DNA of 64,000 nucleotides from Parapusillimonas granuli (GCF_013416525.1 NZ_JACCEM010000002.1:62001-126000), one strand, 5' to 3'. Shown: positions 44,005-53,372, counted from the stretch's first letter. Made by a program: numbers and translations. The notes: generated from the sequence alone by a model not told the origin.

Positions 44005-46547
44005 TGGGCCGGCAGCGGCTTGCTGAACAGGTAGCCCTGCAATTCGTCGCAACGCTCGCGTTCCAGGAAGGCTTTTTGTTCGGCCGTCTCCACCCCCTCG
44101 GCGACCACGATCAGCTCCATGCTGTGCGCCAGATCGATGATGGCCTTCACGATGGACGCGTGCCCGGCTTCGCCCGGGATGTCGCGTATGAAAGTCTGGT
44201 CGATCTTGAGCTCGTGGATGGGGAAGCTCTTCAAGTAGTTGAGGCTGGAATAGCCGGTTCCGAAGTCGTCGATGGACAGGCGCACGCCCAGGTCGCACAG
44301 GCCTTGCAGCGTGCGCGACACTTTTTCGGGGTTTTCCATCAGCATGCTTTCAGTGATTTCGAGATCCAGGGCGTCCGCGGGGCAGTCGGCGTCGCGCAGC
44401 GCCTGCGCCACCACTTGCACGACGTCCCGGTTCTTGAGCTGCGCCGCCGACAAGTTGACGGCCACGCGGAAGCCGTCCCGCCCCTCGCGGCGCCAGCCGG
44501 CGGCCTGCTTGCAGGCGGTGGCCAGCACCCAGTCGCCGATGGGGATGATGAGGCCCGATTCTTCGGCGATGGGGATGAATTCGGCGGGCGAGATCATGCC
44601 GCCCCCGGCCGGGAACCACCTGATCAGGGCTTCGACCCCGACCACGCGCCCGCTGCGGGCCTCCAGCTTGGGCTGGTAGTGCAGCTGGAATTCGTTCCGG
44701 TCCAGCGCCTGGCGCAGGCCGTTGGTGAGATACATGCGCTGCGCGTTCCGCGCGCTGAGTTCTTCGGTGTAGAACTGGAAGTTGTTGCGCCCGCATTCCT
44801 TGGCCCGATACATGGCCGCATCGGCGTGCTTCAGCATGGCCTCGCCGTTGTCTCCGTCGGCGGGAAACAGGGCGATGCCGATGCTCGCGCCCGTGTAGAA
44901 CTCGCCGTCGTCAAAGCGGATGACCCGCGACAGGCTGGCCAGGATCGCCTGCGCGCGCCGGGCGACGCCGTCTTCCGTGGCCACGTCGGGCATCACCATG
45001 ACGAACTCGTCGCCGCCCGGCCGGGCGACGGTGTCGGCCGCGCCGGCCAGCGCCTGCAGCCTGCGCGCGACCTCCACCAGCACGGCGTCGCCGGCCTTGT
45101 GCCCGAGGCTGTCGTTCGCGTTCTTGAAGCGGTCCAGGTCGATATACATGACGGCCACGGCGCTGCCGTTCTGTTCGGCGCGCCGCAGTTCGTGGGCCAG
45201 CCGGTCCTGCAGCAGCACGCGGTTGGGCAGCTGCGTCAGCGGGTCCTGGCAGGCCAGCATGGCGAGCTCCTGCTCCATGAGCTTGCGCTGCGAGATGTCT
45301 TCCAGCACCAGGACGAGGCCCATGCGCAGCCCGCCGTCCATCAGGCACGAGACCGTGACGCCGGCCCAGACGATATGGCCGTCTTTGTGCAGATAGCGCC
45401 GTTCCCGGCGATAGCCTTCGAGCTTCCCGGCCAGCACGCTGGCCACCATGGCATGCGCGCTCGCCTTTTCCTCGGGATGGGCAAATTCGGCCATGCGGCG
45501 GCCGAGCAGTTCTTCGGGCCGATAGCCCAGGATCTCGCAGAACTTGGCATTGACGCGCGACAGCCTGCCGTCCGGCATGGTCTGGGCCAGCCCCACGGCG
45601 GCATAGTCGAAGGTCATGCGGTAGCGGTCTTCGATTTCAGCCAGCTGCGCCCGGGCTTCCAGTTTTTCGCTGACGTCCTCCGCCATGGCGAGCAGCAGCT
45701 TCTTGCCCCGGTAGCGGATGCAGGTCAATGAAAAATTCAGGTGCACCACCGCCGCGCCCCGCTGCATGGCGACGAATATGCCGCTGTTGCCGGATTCGGT
45801 CGCCAGGGCCTCGACCGCCGCATTCTGCAGCAGGCTGCTCTTGACCAGGGTGAACAACGGCATGCCCACGCCCGAGACGTCGTCGTCCATCAGGAACATG
45901 GCGCGCATTGCGGGATTCATGGACAGGATCAGCAGGTTCTCGCTGATCATCATCAGGCCGCTGGGCATGGTGGCGACGATCTGCTCCGCGTACTCCTTGT
46001 GCTCCAGGATTTCCTCGGTGTCGGCCTGGAAGTAGGTGTCCAGCGCCAGGGAGATGTCGAAGCACACCACCTTGATGAGCGCATTGCAGGTGGCCAGGAA
46101 TTCGTCGGGATCGTCGCCCAGCAGTTCCCACAGCAGCCTCTGCATTTCGGCGACGTACTTGCGGTACGCGCCCAGATACCACTTGGGTTCGATGCCGATG
46201 CGCTGATGCACCAGCCCCACGCGCAGGCGGTCGCGAACGTAATCCGCGCCGTAATCGCCCGCCATCAGGCTATGGAAGTAGGCGCTCTGGACGTGCTTGA
46301 GCCGCGCCAGCTGTTCGTCCGCCCCCAGCAGCTTCCTTAGCTGGTCGAAGCTGGTCAGGTGGTCGTAGAAGGCGTCGGCCAGGCGATGGTAATGCCCCCG
46401 CAGCCTTTCGTTGACCAGGCGCAGACGGCGCGCGTCGTCGTCCGTGAGCTCCAGGAATTGCTTGCGTTCGGCGAGCTCACGGTGGTCGAGACCGATTTCG
46501 ATTGCAAGCCGCTCTACTTTTTGATCCAGGTCGCGCATCGTATCCAC
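43941..46547 (-). CDS. Globin-coupled sensor with PAS, GGDEF and EAL domains
   Basis: The 868-residue protein opens with a globin-coupled sensor domain (about 30-180); H114 in RVGLVHQRIGIEPKWYLGAY is the expected heme ligand. Two PAS-like regions follow (about 190-300 and 310-430), then a GGDEF domain (about 440-600) and an EAL domain (about 615-860). The GGDEF motif is intact, but the I-site arginine is replaced (GAAD instead of RxxD). The EAL domain retains EALIRW, ESMLMEN, DDFGTGYSSL and KIDQTFI, so phosphodiesterase activity is likely. It should couple oxygen or redox state to cyclic-di-GMP turnover. Its 3' end overlaps the convergent cyclase gene. Confidence 0.93.
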   Translation of the reverse strand: MDTMRDLDQKVERLAIEIGLDHRELAERKQFLELTDDDARRLRLVNERLRGHYHRLADAFYDHLTSFDQLRKLLGADEQLARLKHVQSAYFHSLMAGDYGADYVRDRLRVGLVHQRIGIEPKWYLGAYRKYVAEMQRLLWELLGDDPDEFLATCNALIKVVCFDISLALDTYFQADTEEILEHKEYAEQIVATMPSGLMMISENLLILSMNPAMRAMFLMDDDVSGVGMPLFTLVKSSLLQNAAVEALATESGNSGIFVAMQRGAAVVHLNFSLTCIRYRGKKLLLAMAEDVSEKLEARAQLAEIEDRYRMTFDYAAVGLAQTMPDGRLSRVNAKFCEILGYRPEELLGRRMAEFAHPEEKASAHAMVASVLAGKLEGYRRERRYLHKDGHIVWAGVTVSCLMDGGLRMGLVLVLEDISQRKLMEQELAMLACQDPLTQLPNRVLLQDRLAHELRRAEQNGSAVAVMYIDLDRFKNANDSLGHKAGDAVLVEVARRLQALAGAADTVARPGGDEFVMVMPDVATEDGVARRAQAILASLSRVIRFDDGEFYTGASIGIALFPADGDNGEAMLKHADAAMYRAKECGRNNFQFYTEELSARNAQRMYLTNGLRQALDRNEFQLHYQPKLEARSGRVVGVEALIRWFPAGGGMISPAEFIPIAEESGLIIPIGDWVLATACKQAAGWRREGRDGFRVAVNLSAAQLKNRDVVQVVAQALRDADCPADALDLEITESMLMENPEKVSRTLQGLCDLGVRLSIDDFGTGYSSLNYLKSFPIHELKIDQTFIRDIPGEAGHASIVKAIIDLAHSMELIVVAEGVETAEQKAFLERERCDELQGYLFSKPLPAHQLGQLLDSGAIGRAWSGTVS

Positions 46548-46695
46548 CCAATGTTGCTTGCCGCACGGTCGTATGGCCGGCGCAACGCTTCGTCGTAGAA
46601 CGCTTGGCCATTGAGGCCATATCCCCGCTGCACTCTAATTTATATATCAGGACGCGACGAATAAGGGTTACCACCAGCGCATTGGATCGGGGCGC

Positions 46696-47679
46696 TCAGG
46701 GCAAATTGACGACGACGTTGCCGACGGTCTGGCCGGCCTCGACGGCCTGGTGGGCGCGCACGATGTCCTCCAGCGAGAACGATGCGCCCACGACGTGCTG
46801 CAGGCGGCCGTTCTGCAAGAGCGCGTTGATGCCCTGGATGGCGGCCGCGCGCTCGGCCGGACGCAGTTCGTAGACCAGGAAGAAATGCAGGCTGATGGAC
46901 CGGGGCAGCCAAGCGCCGAAATCGAAGGCGATGCCTTCGCGCACGTTGGAGCCGTAGGACACCACCACGGCGTGGTGGGCGACCGCGCCCGCCGACACCA
47001 GCTTGGTCGTGGATGAAAAATCGAGGTCGACCACGCCGTCGACGCCCTGGCCGCCGGTGCAGGCCAGGATTTGCTCGGCCACCTTGCCGTTCTTGTACAG
47101 GATGACGTCGGAAACCCCGATGCGCGCCAGCAAGGCGGCTTTGTCGGCCGAGCCGACGGTGGCGATGACCCGGGCGCCCTTGATCATGGCGAATTGCGCG
47201 GCGTAGAAGCCCACGCCCGAGGCGGCGCCGGTGACCAGGATATTCTTGCCCTGGAGCTCGCCCAGCAGTTCGACCGCATGGAAGGCCGTCATGGCCGGAA
47301 TGCCCAGGCAGGCGGCTTCGTCGAATTCGATCCAGTCGGGCAGGGGGACGGCCTGTTCGGAGGGCAGTGCGATGTATTGCGCCGCCGTGCCCATGGACCG
47401 CCGCCATTGCCCGTTCCATATCCATACGCGTTTGCCGATGCGGTCCGGCGCGACGCCTTCCCCGACCTGGTCGATCACGCCCGCGCCGTCGCTGTGCGGC
47501 ACGATGAACCCCGACTGGACGGGACGGCTTCCGGCCCGGGACTTGACGTCGGAGGGATTCACCCCCGACGTGTGGAGCCTGACCCTGACCTCGCCGGGGC
47601 CCGGCGTGGGATCGGGCAGGTCCCCGACTTCGAGGACGTCTTCCGCTTTTCCGTTCTTGGAATACCAGGCTGCGCGCAT
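46696..47679 (-). CDS. Zinc-independent quinone oxidoreductase-like MDR enzyme
   Basis: The 327-residue enzyme belongs to the medium-chain dehydrogenase/reductase superfamily, quinone-reductase branch. It has GVNPSDVKSRAG, the NADPH motif ILVTGAASGVGFYAAQFA and a C-terminal GRLQHVVGASFSLEDIVRAHQ. No structural zinc cysteine cluster is present. It should reduce quinones or enoyl compounds with NADPH. The ATG at 47679 has GGAGA upstream. It ends a three-gene minus-strand operon with a CoA transferase and an enoyl-CoA hydratase. Confidence 0.9.
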   Translation of the reverse strand: MRAAWYSKNGKAEDVLEVGDLPDPTPGPGEVRVRLHTSGVNPSDVKSRAGSRPVQSGFIVPHSDGAGVIDQVGEGVAPDRIGKRVWIWNGQWRRSMGTAAQYIALPSEQAVPLPDWIEFDEAACLGIPAMTAFHAVELLGELQGKNILVTGAASGVGFYAAQFAMIKGARVIATVGSADKAALLARIGVSDVILYKNGKVAEQILACTGGQGVDGVVDLDFSSTTKLVSAGAVAHHAVVVSYGSNVREGIAFDFGAWLPRSISLHFFLVYELRPAERAAAIQGINALLQNGRLQHVVGASFSLEDIVRAHQAVEAGQTVGNVVVNLP

Positions 47680-47734
47680 GTGTTTTCTCCGCAAGGTTTG
47701 CCGTGCCTGCGATTTTAGCCGCATGCGGCCCGCG

Positions 47735-48514
47735 TCAGGAACCTCGGAACACGGGCGCGCGCTTTTCCAGGAAGGCCAGCCTCGCTTCCTTCGCATCGTC
47801 CGTCTTGGCGATGGCGGCGGTCATGTCCTGTTCGTAGCGATAGCCGTCGCGCAGGCTCATGTCTTCGATGGCGTTCAGCGTCTGTTTGGCGAGCACGGTG
47901 GACAGCGGGCTCTTGGAGGCGATTTCCCGCGCCAGTTCGAGCGCGCGGTCCAGGACTTCTTCCACCGGCACGCTGGCCTCGACCACGCCCAGGCGATAGA
48001 GTTCGTCGCCATCGACCCGCAAGCCCGTCAGCATCATGCGGCGCAGGCGGGAATGGCTGAACAGCCGCATGCCGTGGCGCCCGCCGCCCAGCAGGCCCAC
48101 GTTGATTTCAGGCAGACCGACCACCGCGGTCCGGGCGGCGACCAGGATGTCGCAGGAGGCGACGATGGCCAGCCCCGCGCCGAGCGCGGCGCCGTTGATC
48201 GCGCCGACGACCGGCTTGGAGCATTCCCGTATGGCGTGGAAGCATTCCCGCGTGCGGCGGGAATGCTGGGGCAGATCGCCCGGCCCCTTGATGGTTTCCC
48301 CGCGCGACTTCAGGTCCGCCCCGGCGCAGAACACCTTGCCTTCGCCCGTGAGCACCACGGCGCGCACGTCGTCGGATTCGGAGATGCGGTCCAGCGCCAG
48401 CGTGAGCTCGTTCATCAGGGTGGTGCTCAGGGCGTTGACCGGCGGGTTGGCAAGGCGCAGCACGGCCACGTGGCCGATGCGTTCGATCTTGAGTTCGGTG
48501 TAATCGTCATGCAT
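47735..48514 (-). CDS. Enoyl-CoA hydratase/isomerase family protein
   Basis: The 259-residue crotonase-fold protein has the oxyanion stretches VFCAGADLKSRGET (about 66-79) and AINGAALGAGLAIVASCDILVA (about 108-129). It should hydrate or isomerise an enoyl-CoA in the cytoplasm. The usual second catalytic glutamate region reads LPEINVGLLGGG, with E present. It lies 37 bp after the CoA transferase gene and 55 bp before the oxidoreductase gene, so all three are probably one transcript dedicated to one acyl-CoA substrate. Confidence 0.93.
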   Translation of the reverse strand: MHDDYTELKIERIGHVAVLRLANPPVNALSTTLMNELTLALDRISESDDVRAVVLTGEGKVFCAGADLKSRGETIKGPGDLPQHSRRTRECFHAIRECSKPVVGAINGAALGAGLAIVASCDILVAARTAVVGLPEINVGLLGGGRHGMRLFSHSRLRRMMLTGLRVDGDELYRLGVVEASVPVEEVLDRALELAREIASKSPLSTVLAKQTLNAIEDMSLRDGYRYEQDMTAAIAKTDDAKEARLAFLEKRAPVFRGS

Positions 48515-48551
48515 GTCGTCTATCCTTGTTGCGTGGGATTGGGCGCGCCGC

Positions 48552-49772
48552 TCAGACCACCTTGCGGCGGCGCAGGCTTTCGATTTCTTCGCTGGAAAAA
48601 CCCAGGCCGCCCAGGACTTCGTCGGTGTGCTGGCCCAGCAGCGGCGGCGGGGTGTCGGTCTTCAGGGGCGCGCGCGCAAAGCGCAGCGGGCTCATCACCT
48701 GCGGCACGGTGCCGGCCAGGGGATGCGGCAGATGGCGCAGCATTTCCCGATGCACGACTTGCGGCTCGTTGAACACTTCGGGGATGCTGTTGATCGGGCC
48801 CGCCGGAATGCCGGCCTCTTCCAGCCTGGCAAGCCAGTGCTCCCGGTCCTGCGACAGGAAGGCGGCGTCGAGTATCGGGTCAAGCGCCGACTGGTTCATC
48901 ACGCGCTTGCCGTTGGTGATGAAACGCTCGTCGTCCTTCAGTTCGGGGTGGCCCAGCACGTCGCACAGCGCCTGGAACTGCCCGTCGTTGCCCACCACCA
49001 GCACGATCTGCCCGTTGCGGCAATCGAAGATTCTTTGCGGCTGGATGTTGGGATGCGCCGTGCCGGTGCGCTTGGGCGTGTTGCCCGACAGCAGGTAGTT
49101 CATGGCCTGGTTGGCCAGCAGGCCGACCTGCACGTCCAGCATCGCCAGGTCGATGTGGTCGCCCTGGCCGGTCTGGCTGCGGCCCACCAGGGCCGCCATG
49201 ATGGCCACCGCGCCGTATACGCCGGTAACCAGGTCCACGATGGGCACGCCGACCTTCTGCGGCCCGCCGCCCGGCTTGTCGTCGCGTTCGCCGGTCACGC
49301 TCATCAGCCCGCCCATGGCCTGGATCAGGAAGTCGTAGGCGGGAAGCTTGCTGCGCGGGCCGGTCTGGCCGAAGCCGGTGACCGAGCAATAGATGATGCC
49401 GGGGTTGATGGCAGCGAGGTCTTTGTAGCCCAGCCCCAGGCGGTCCAGCGTGCCGACCTTGTAGTTCTCCAGGACCACGTCGCATTGCGCCGCCAGCTTC
49501 TTGACGATTTCCTGGCCTTCGGGGGTCTGGAGGTCGAGCGTGATGGAACGCTTGCCGCGATTGGCCGCGATGAAGTAGCCGCCCTCTTCCGTATTGCCGC
49601 CGTCGGCGCGCTTCAGGAAGGGGGGCCCCCAGGCGCGGGTGTCGTCGCCGCGCCCGGGGCGTTCGACCTTGATGACATCGGCGCCCAGATCCGCCAGGAT
49701 CTGGCTGCTCCACGGACCCGCCAGCACACGGCTCAGATCGAGCACGCGAATATGCGATAACAAAGGCAGCAC
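48552..49772 (-). CDS. CaiB/BaiF family III CoA transferase
   Basis: The 406-residue enzyme transfers CoA between carboxylic acids through an aspartyl-CoA intermediate. Motifs include IRVLDLSRVLAGPWSSQILADLGADVIKVE in part (residues 8-37), NRGKRSITLDL and VGVPIVDLVTG, with D180 the probable catalytic aspartate. I choose the GTG at 49772, since AGGAGA lies six bases upstream and the product begins VLPLLSHIRVLDL like relatives. It is the first gene of the minus-strand operon and diverges from the fused acyl-CoA dehydrogenase gene. Confidence 0.93.
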   Translation of the reverse strand: MLPLLSHIRVLDLSRVLAGPWSSQILADLGADVIKVERPGRGDDTRAWGPPFLKRADGGNTEEGGYFIAANRGKRSITLDLQTPEGQEIVKKLAAQCDVVLENYKVGTLDRLGLGYKDLAAINPGIIYCSVTGFGQTGPRSKLPAYDFLIQAMGGLMSVTGERDDKPGGGPQKVGVPIVDLVTGVYGAVAIMAALVGRSQTGQGDHIDLAMLDVQVGLLANQAMNYLLSGNTPKRTGTAHPNIQPQRIFDCRNGQIVLVVGNDGQFQALCDVLGHPELKDDERFITNGKRVMNQSALDPILDAAFLSQDREHWLARLEEAGIPAGPINSIPEVFNEPQVVHREMLRHLPHPLAGTVPQVMSPLRFARAPLKTDTPPPLLGQHTDEVLGGLGFSSEEIESLRRRKVV

Positions 49773-49914
49773 TGCAATTCTCCTGTTTTCCATGCGGCCA
49801 GCGGCCGCCATGCACACGAACGGAGTCTAGGGCAAGCATGGCCTTCGCGCCAGCGAAGCGCAGGCAATCCAGATATGCCCTTATCGTTATATCCGCGCCC
49901 GATTAACAGAATGC

Positions 49915-49977
49915 GCAACTCTGGTTTACGTGTTTGCCCCCTGACCCTTGCGGGCATTTGCCCCTACACTGGCCCGG
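49915..49977 (+). promoter_or_regulatory. Conserved promoter/operator module, copy A (before acyl-CoA dehydrogenase)
   Basis: GCAACTCTGGTTTACGTG at the left end and TACACTGGCCCGG at the right end recur, with identical 44-base spacing between CTGGTTTA and TACACT, in copy B at 54364-54426. TACACT resembles a sigma70 -10, so the block probably comprises an activator box plus the core promoter. It ends 32 bp before the acyl-CoA dehydrogenase ATG at 50010. Confidence 0.7.
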
Positions 49978-50009
49978 TCAATCGGAATCACGCGGACAAT
50001 CGGGGAATC

Positions 50010-52334
50010 ATGCAAGCAAGCAGTCAAAACGAACGACGGCAGATGGAACAGGCTTTCGCGGACAGCGCCCGCGACTTCCTGCGCGCCGTTTCACCGCCGG
50101 CGCGCCTACGGGCGCTGCGCGACACCGTTCCGGGCTACGAGCGGGAAGTCTGGCAAAAAATGGCGGAAGCCGGCTGGACCGGCCTGCTGGCGCCGGAAGA
50201 GCTGGGAGGCCTGGAACTGGGCCTGGGCGCCGCGGCCGCCATCGCGACCGAAATCGGCAGGAATCTCCTGCCCGAACCCTATCTGCCCACGGCCATCCAC
50301 GCGGCCGCCGCGCTGGCGGCGCTGCCCGCCTCGGCCTTGCGCGATGAATTGCTGGCCGGGCTGGCGGCGGGCACGCGGGTCGTGGGACTGGCCTGGCAGG
50401 AATCCCACGGCGGCGCGCCGACGGCCGGCCAGATCGCCGGCACGCGCGCCGATGCGCACGGCGGCTCGACCGCCATATCGGGCGCCAAGCAATGGGTGTA
50501 CCCCGCCGTCGCCGACGGCTGGCTGGTGTTCTGCGGCGGCAGCGCCGCGGGCGTCCATTGGGTGCCGGCCGCTACCGCCGGGCTGCGCGTCGACACGCAT
50601 GCGCGGGTCGACGGCTCGCTGGCCGCCACCCTGAACCTGGACCAGGCCATGGTGCCGTCGGGCAACCGGCTGGCCGACGCCGAAGCGGCGGAACGGGCGC
50701 TGCAGCATGCCCACGGCTGCGCGCGCGCCGTCCAGGCCGCCGAACTGCTGGGCATCGCCGAACAGGCGTTCCAGGCCACGCTCGACTATCTCAAGACGCG
50801 CGTGCAGTTCGGCAAGCCGATAGGCAGCAATCAAGCCTTGCAGCACCGCATGGTGGACGCCCGCCTGCAGGTGGAGCTCGCCGGCGCGGTGCTGCGGGAA
50901 TTCCTCGACCAACCGCCCGAGGACGCCGGGCGGTTCGCCGCGGGCAGCGGGCGGGTCAAGGCGCGCTGCGCGCATGCTGCCCTGCTCATGACGCGGCTGG
51001 CGATCCAGTTCCACGGAGCGATCGGCTATACGGACGAACTGGACGTGGGCCTTTATCTGAAACGCGCCCTGCATCTCGCGGGCTGGCTGGGCGGCGTGCA
51101 GGAATGCCGCCGGCTGGCCTATTCGGGCGCCGGCGCCGGCGAGGGGGAAGCGGAAACCCGCGCCGAGCCCATGGACGCCGGCCAGGACACGGACTGGAAC
51201 CGCGTGCCCGAGCCGGTCTTTCGCGCCACCATACGGCGCTTCCTCAAAGAGAACTACCCCGACGCCCTGCGCAACCCGCCCAAGCGCCTGCACTGGGCCG
51301 ACCTCAAGGACTGGTACCTGGCGCTGTCGCGCCAGGGATGGATCGCGCCCGCCTGGCCGCGCGAACACGGCGGCATGGGGCTGGACCCCGACAAGCTGAT
51401 CGCCTTCATCGAAGAAATGGAGGCCTACGGCGTGGCCCGCACGCCCGACCAGGGCATCATCAACATCGGTCCCGTGCTGATCAAGTACGGCACCGAGGCG
51501 CAGCGCAGCAAATACCTGCCCAAGATCATCTCGGGCGAGAACATATGGTGCCAGGGGTATTCCGAGCCCAACGCCGGTTCCGACCTTGCCTCGCTGCGCA
51601 CCGAAGCCGTCCTGGAAGGCGATCACTTCATCGTGAACGGCCAGAAGATCTGGACGACGCTCGCCCAGGACGCCACCCATATCTTCATGCTGGTCCGCAC
51701 GGACAAGACCGTGAAGAAGCAGGCCGGCATCAGCTTCCTGCTGGCCGACATGAAGTCGCCCGGCATCACCGTCCGGCCGATCCGCAACATCGGCGGCGAG
51801 GAAGAGTTCTGCGAAGTCTTCTTCGACCACGTCAAGGTGCCGAAGGAGAACCTGGTCGGCGCATTGAACCAGGGCTGGACCATCGCGAAAGCGCTGCTGG
51901 ACTTCGAGCGCATCTTCGTCGGCAGTCCCAACCAGGCCCGCTACGCATTGAACCAGCTGCGCCTGCTGGGCGAGGCGCGGGACCTGTTCGCGGACCAGGC
52001 CTTCGCCGACCGGTACGTGGCGTCCATGCTCGACGTCGAGGACCTGCAGTCGCTGTACGCCGGCTATGCCGACATCGTGAAGCGCGGCGAGCCGTTGCCG
52101 CCCAGTGTTTCGCTGTTGAAGATCTGGGCCACGGAAACCTATTCGCGCATCGCCATGGAAGTCGTCGAGGCCGCGCAGGAAAACGGCGGCGACGCCGCCA
52201 CGCTATGGGTGGGCGATACGCAGATCACGCCTTGCGCCCGGCTCTACAACTCCGCCATCACGACGATCTACGGCGGCACGAACGAAATTCAACGCAACAT
52301 CCTTGCAAAACAGGTTCTGGGACTACCCACCTGA
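50010..52334 (+). CDS. Fused double acyl-CoA dehydrogenase
   Basis: The 774-residue protein contains two complete acyl-CoA dehydrogenase modules in one chain. The first (about 5-370) ends with IQFHGAIGYTDELDVGLYLKRA and looks like an alpha-type partner. A Gly/Glu/Ala-rich linker (about 370-393) leads to the second (about 395-774) with WCQGYSEPNAGSDLASLRTEA, GQKIWTTLAQDA and a C-terminal YGGTNEIQRNILAKQVLGLP. The catalytic glutamate of the YEGT type is G in the second module, as in many CaiA-like enzymes. Related two-subunit enzymes are usually encoded by adjacent separate genes. GGGGA precedes the ATG at 50010. Confidence 0.92.
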   Translation: MQASSQNERRQMEQAFADSARDFLRAVSPPARLRALRDTVPGYEREVWQKMAEAGWTGLLAPEELGGLELGLGAAAAIATEIGRNLLPEPYLPTAIHAAAALAALPASALRDELLAGLAAGTRVVGLAWQESHGGAPTAGQIAGTRADAHGGSTAISGAKQWVYPAVADGWLVFCGGSAAGVHWVPAATAGLRVDTHARVDGSLAATLNLDQAMVPSGNRLADAEAAERALQHAHGCARAVQAAELLGIAEQAFQATLDYLKTRVQFGKPIGSNQALQHRMVDARLQVELAGAVLREFLDQPPEDAGRFAAGSGRVKARCAHAALLMTRLAIQFHGAIGYTDELDVGLYLKRALHLAGWLGGVQECRRLAYSGAGAGEGEAETRAEPMDAGQDTDWNRVPEPVFRATIRRFLKENYPDALRNPPKRLHWADLKDWYLALSRQGWIAPAWPREHGGMGLDPDKLIAFIEEMEAYGVARTPDQGIINIGPVLIKYGTEAQRSKYLPKIISGENIWCQGYSEPNAGSDLASLRTEAVLEGDHFIVNGQKIWTTLAQDATHIFMLVRTDKTVKKQAGISFLLADMKSPGITVRPIRNIGGEEEFCEVFFDHVKVPKENLVGALNQGWTIAKALLDFERIFVGSPNQARYALNQLRLLGEARDLFADQAFADRYVASMLDVEDLQSLYAGYADIVKRGEPLPPSVSLLKIWATETYSRIAMEVVEAAQENGGDAATLWVGDTQITPCARLYNSAITTIYGGTNEIQRNILAKQVLGLPT

Positions 52335-52351
52335 ACCATCGGAGACTCACC

Positions 52352-53329
52352 ATGAAAACCCTGAAGCAAACCCTCTTGGCCTTTACGCTCGCCGCCGTCG
52401 GCGCCGGCGCCGCCCTGGCGCAGGACGCCGGCGGCTATCCCAACCAGCCCATACGCATGGTCGTGCCTTTCGCGCCCGGCGGCGGCGCCGACCTGACGGC
52501 GCGCATGGTGGCCGAGCCCCTGGCCAAGGAGCTGGGCCAGAGCATCATCATCGAGAACAAGCCGGGCGGCGGCGCGACCGTGGGCGCCCGCATCGTGGCC
52601 GACGCGAAACCCGACGGCTACACCGTGCTGTACACGACGCCCGGCCCGCAGCTGACCAACCCCTATCTGATGAAAAGCCTGCCTTATGATCCGAACAAGG
52701 ATCTGAAGCCGGTGTCGCGCATCGCCATCGTGCCCAGCGTGCTGGTCGTCAACAAGACCGTGGGCGTCAAGAGCGTCAAGGAACTGATCGAGAAGGCCAA
52801 GAAGGAGCCGCACAGCATCCGCTTCGCCAGCGCCGGCATCGGCGCCTCCAGCCATCTGTCCGGCGAGCTCTTCAAGGTCATGACGGGCGCGCAGATCGAC
52901 CACGTGCCCTATCGCGGCACCGGCCCCGCCATGCAGGACCTCGTGGGCGGCCGCGTGGAAATGGCCATCGACAGCCTGACGGTCTACATGCCCTTCATCG
53001 AGTCCGGCGACCTGATCCCGCTGGGCGTCGCCACGATCAAGCCGCTGGACGCCCTGCCCGGCGTGCCGCCCATCGCCGACGACCTGCCCGGCTTCGATTC
53101 ATCGCCGGTCAACTACTTGAGCGTTCCCGGCGGCACGCCCGACGCCATCGTCCAGAAGCTCAACACCGCGCTCAACAAAGTGCTCAGCCAGCCCGAGCTC
53201 AAAGAGCGCATGCTGAAGGCCGGCCTGCTGCCCGAAGGCAACACCGCCGCCGAAATGCAGGCGCTGGTCGTGAGCGAACAGGCCAAGTGGAAGAAGGTGA
53301 TCGAGGTGTCCGGCGCGAAGATAGACTGA
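52352..53329 (+). CDS. Bug/TctC-family substrate-binding protein
   Basis: The 325-residue periplasmic protein has a signal peptide (MKTLKQTLLAFTLAAVGAGA, cleavage near ALA-QDA) and Bug motifs VPFAPGGGADLTARMVAEPL, IIIENKPGGGATVGARIVA and VPYRGTGPAMQDLVGGRVE. It is 17 bp behind the fused acyl-CoA dehydrogenase gene with GGAGA before its ATG, so it shares its transcript. I infer that it captures the acid that is activated by the adjacent CoA transferase and oxidised by the dehydrogenase. Confidence 0.94.
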   Translation: MKTLKQTLLAFTLAAVGAGAALAQDAGGYPNQPIRMVVPFAPGGGADLTARMVAEPLAKELGQSIIIENKPGGGATVGARIVADAKPDGYTVLYTTPGPQLTNPYLMKSLPYDPNKDLKPVSRIAIVPSVLVVNKTVGVKSVKELIEKAKKEPHSIRFASAGIGASSHLSGELFKVMTGAQIDHVPYRGTGPAMQDLVGGRVEMAIDSLTVYMPFIESGDLIPLGVATIKPLDALPGVPPIADDLPGFDSSPVNYLSVPGGTPDAIVQKLNTALNKVLSQPELKERMLKAGLLPEGNTAAEMQALVVSEQAKWKKVIEVSGAKID

Positions 53330-53372
53330 TGCGCGCCGGCGGGGCCGGGGCCTTTCGGGGCATCGGCAGGCC

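Noticed and set aside
43344-45731. 795-codon plus-strand frame opposite the GGDEF-EAL gene
   Set aside because: No recognisable domains; it is the shadow of the highly conserved EAL/GGDEF coding strand.
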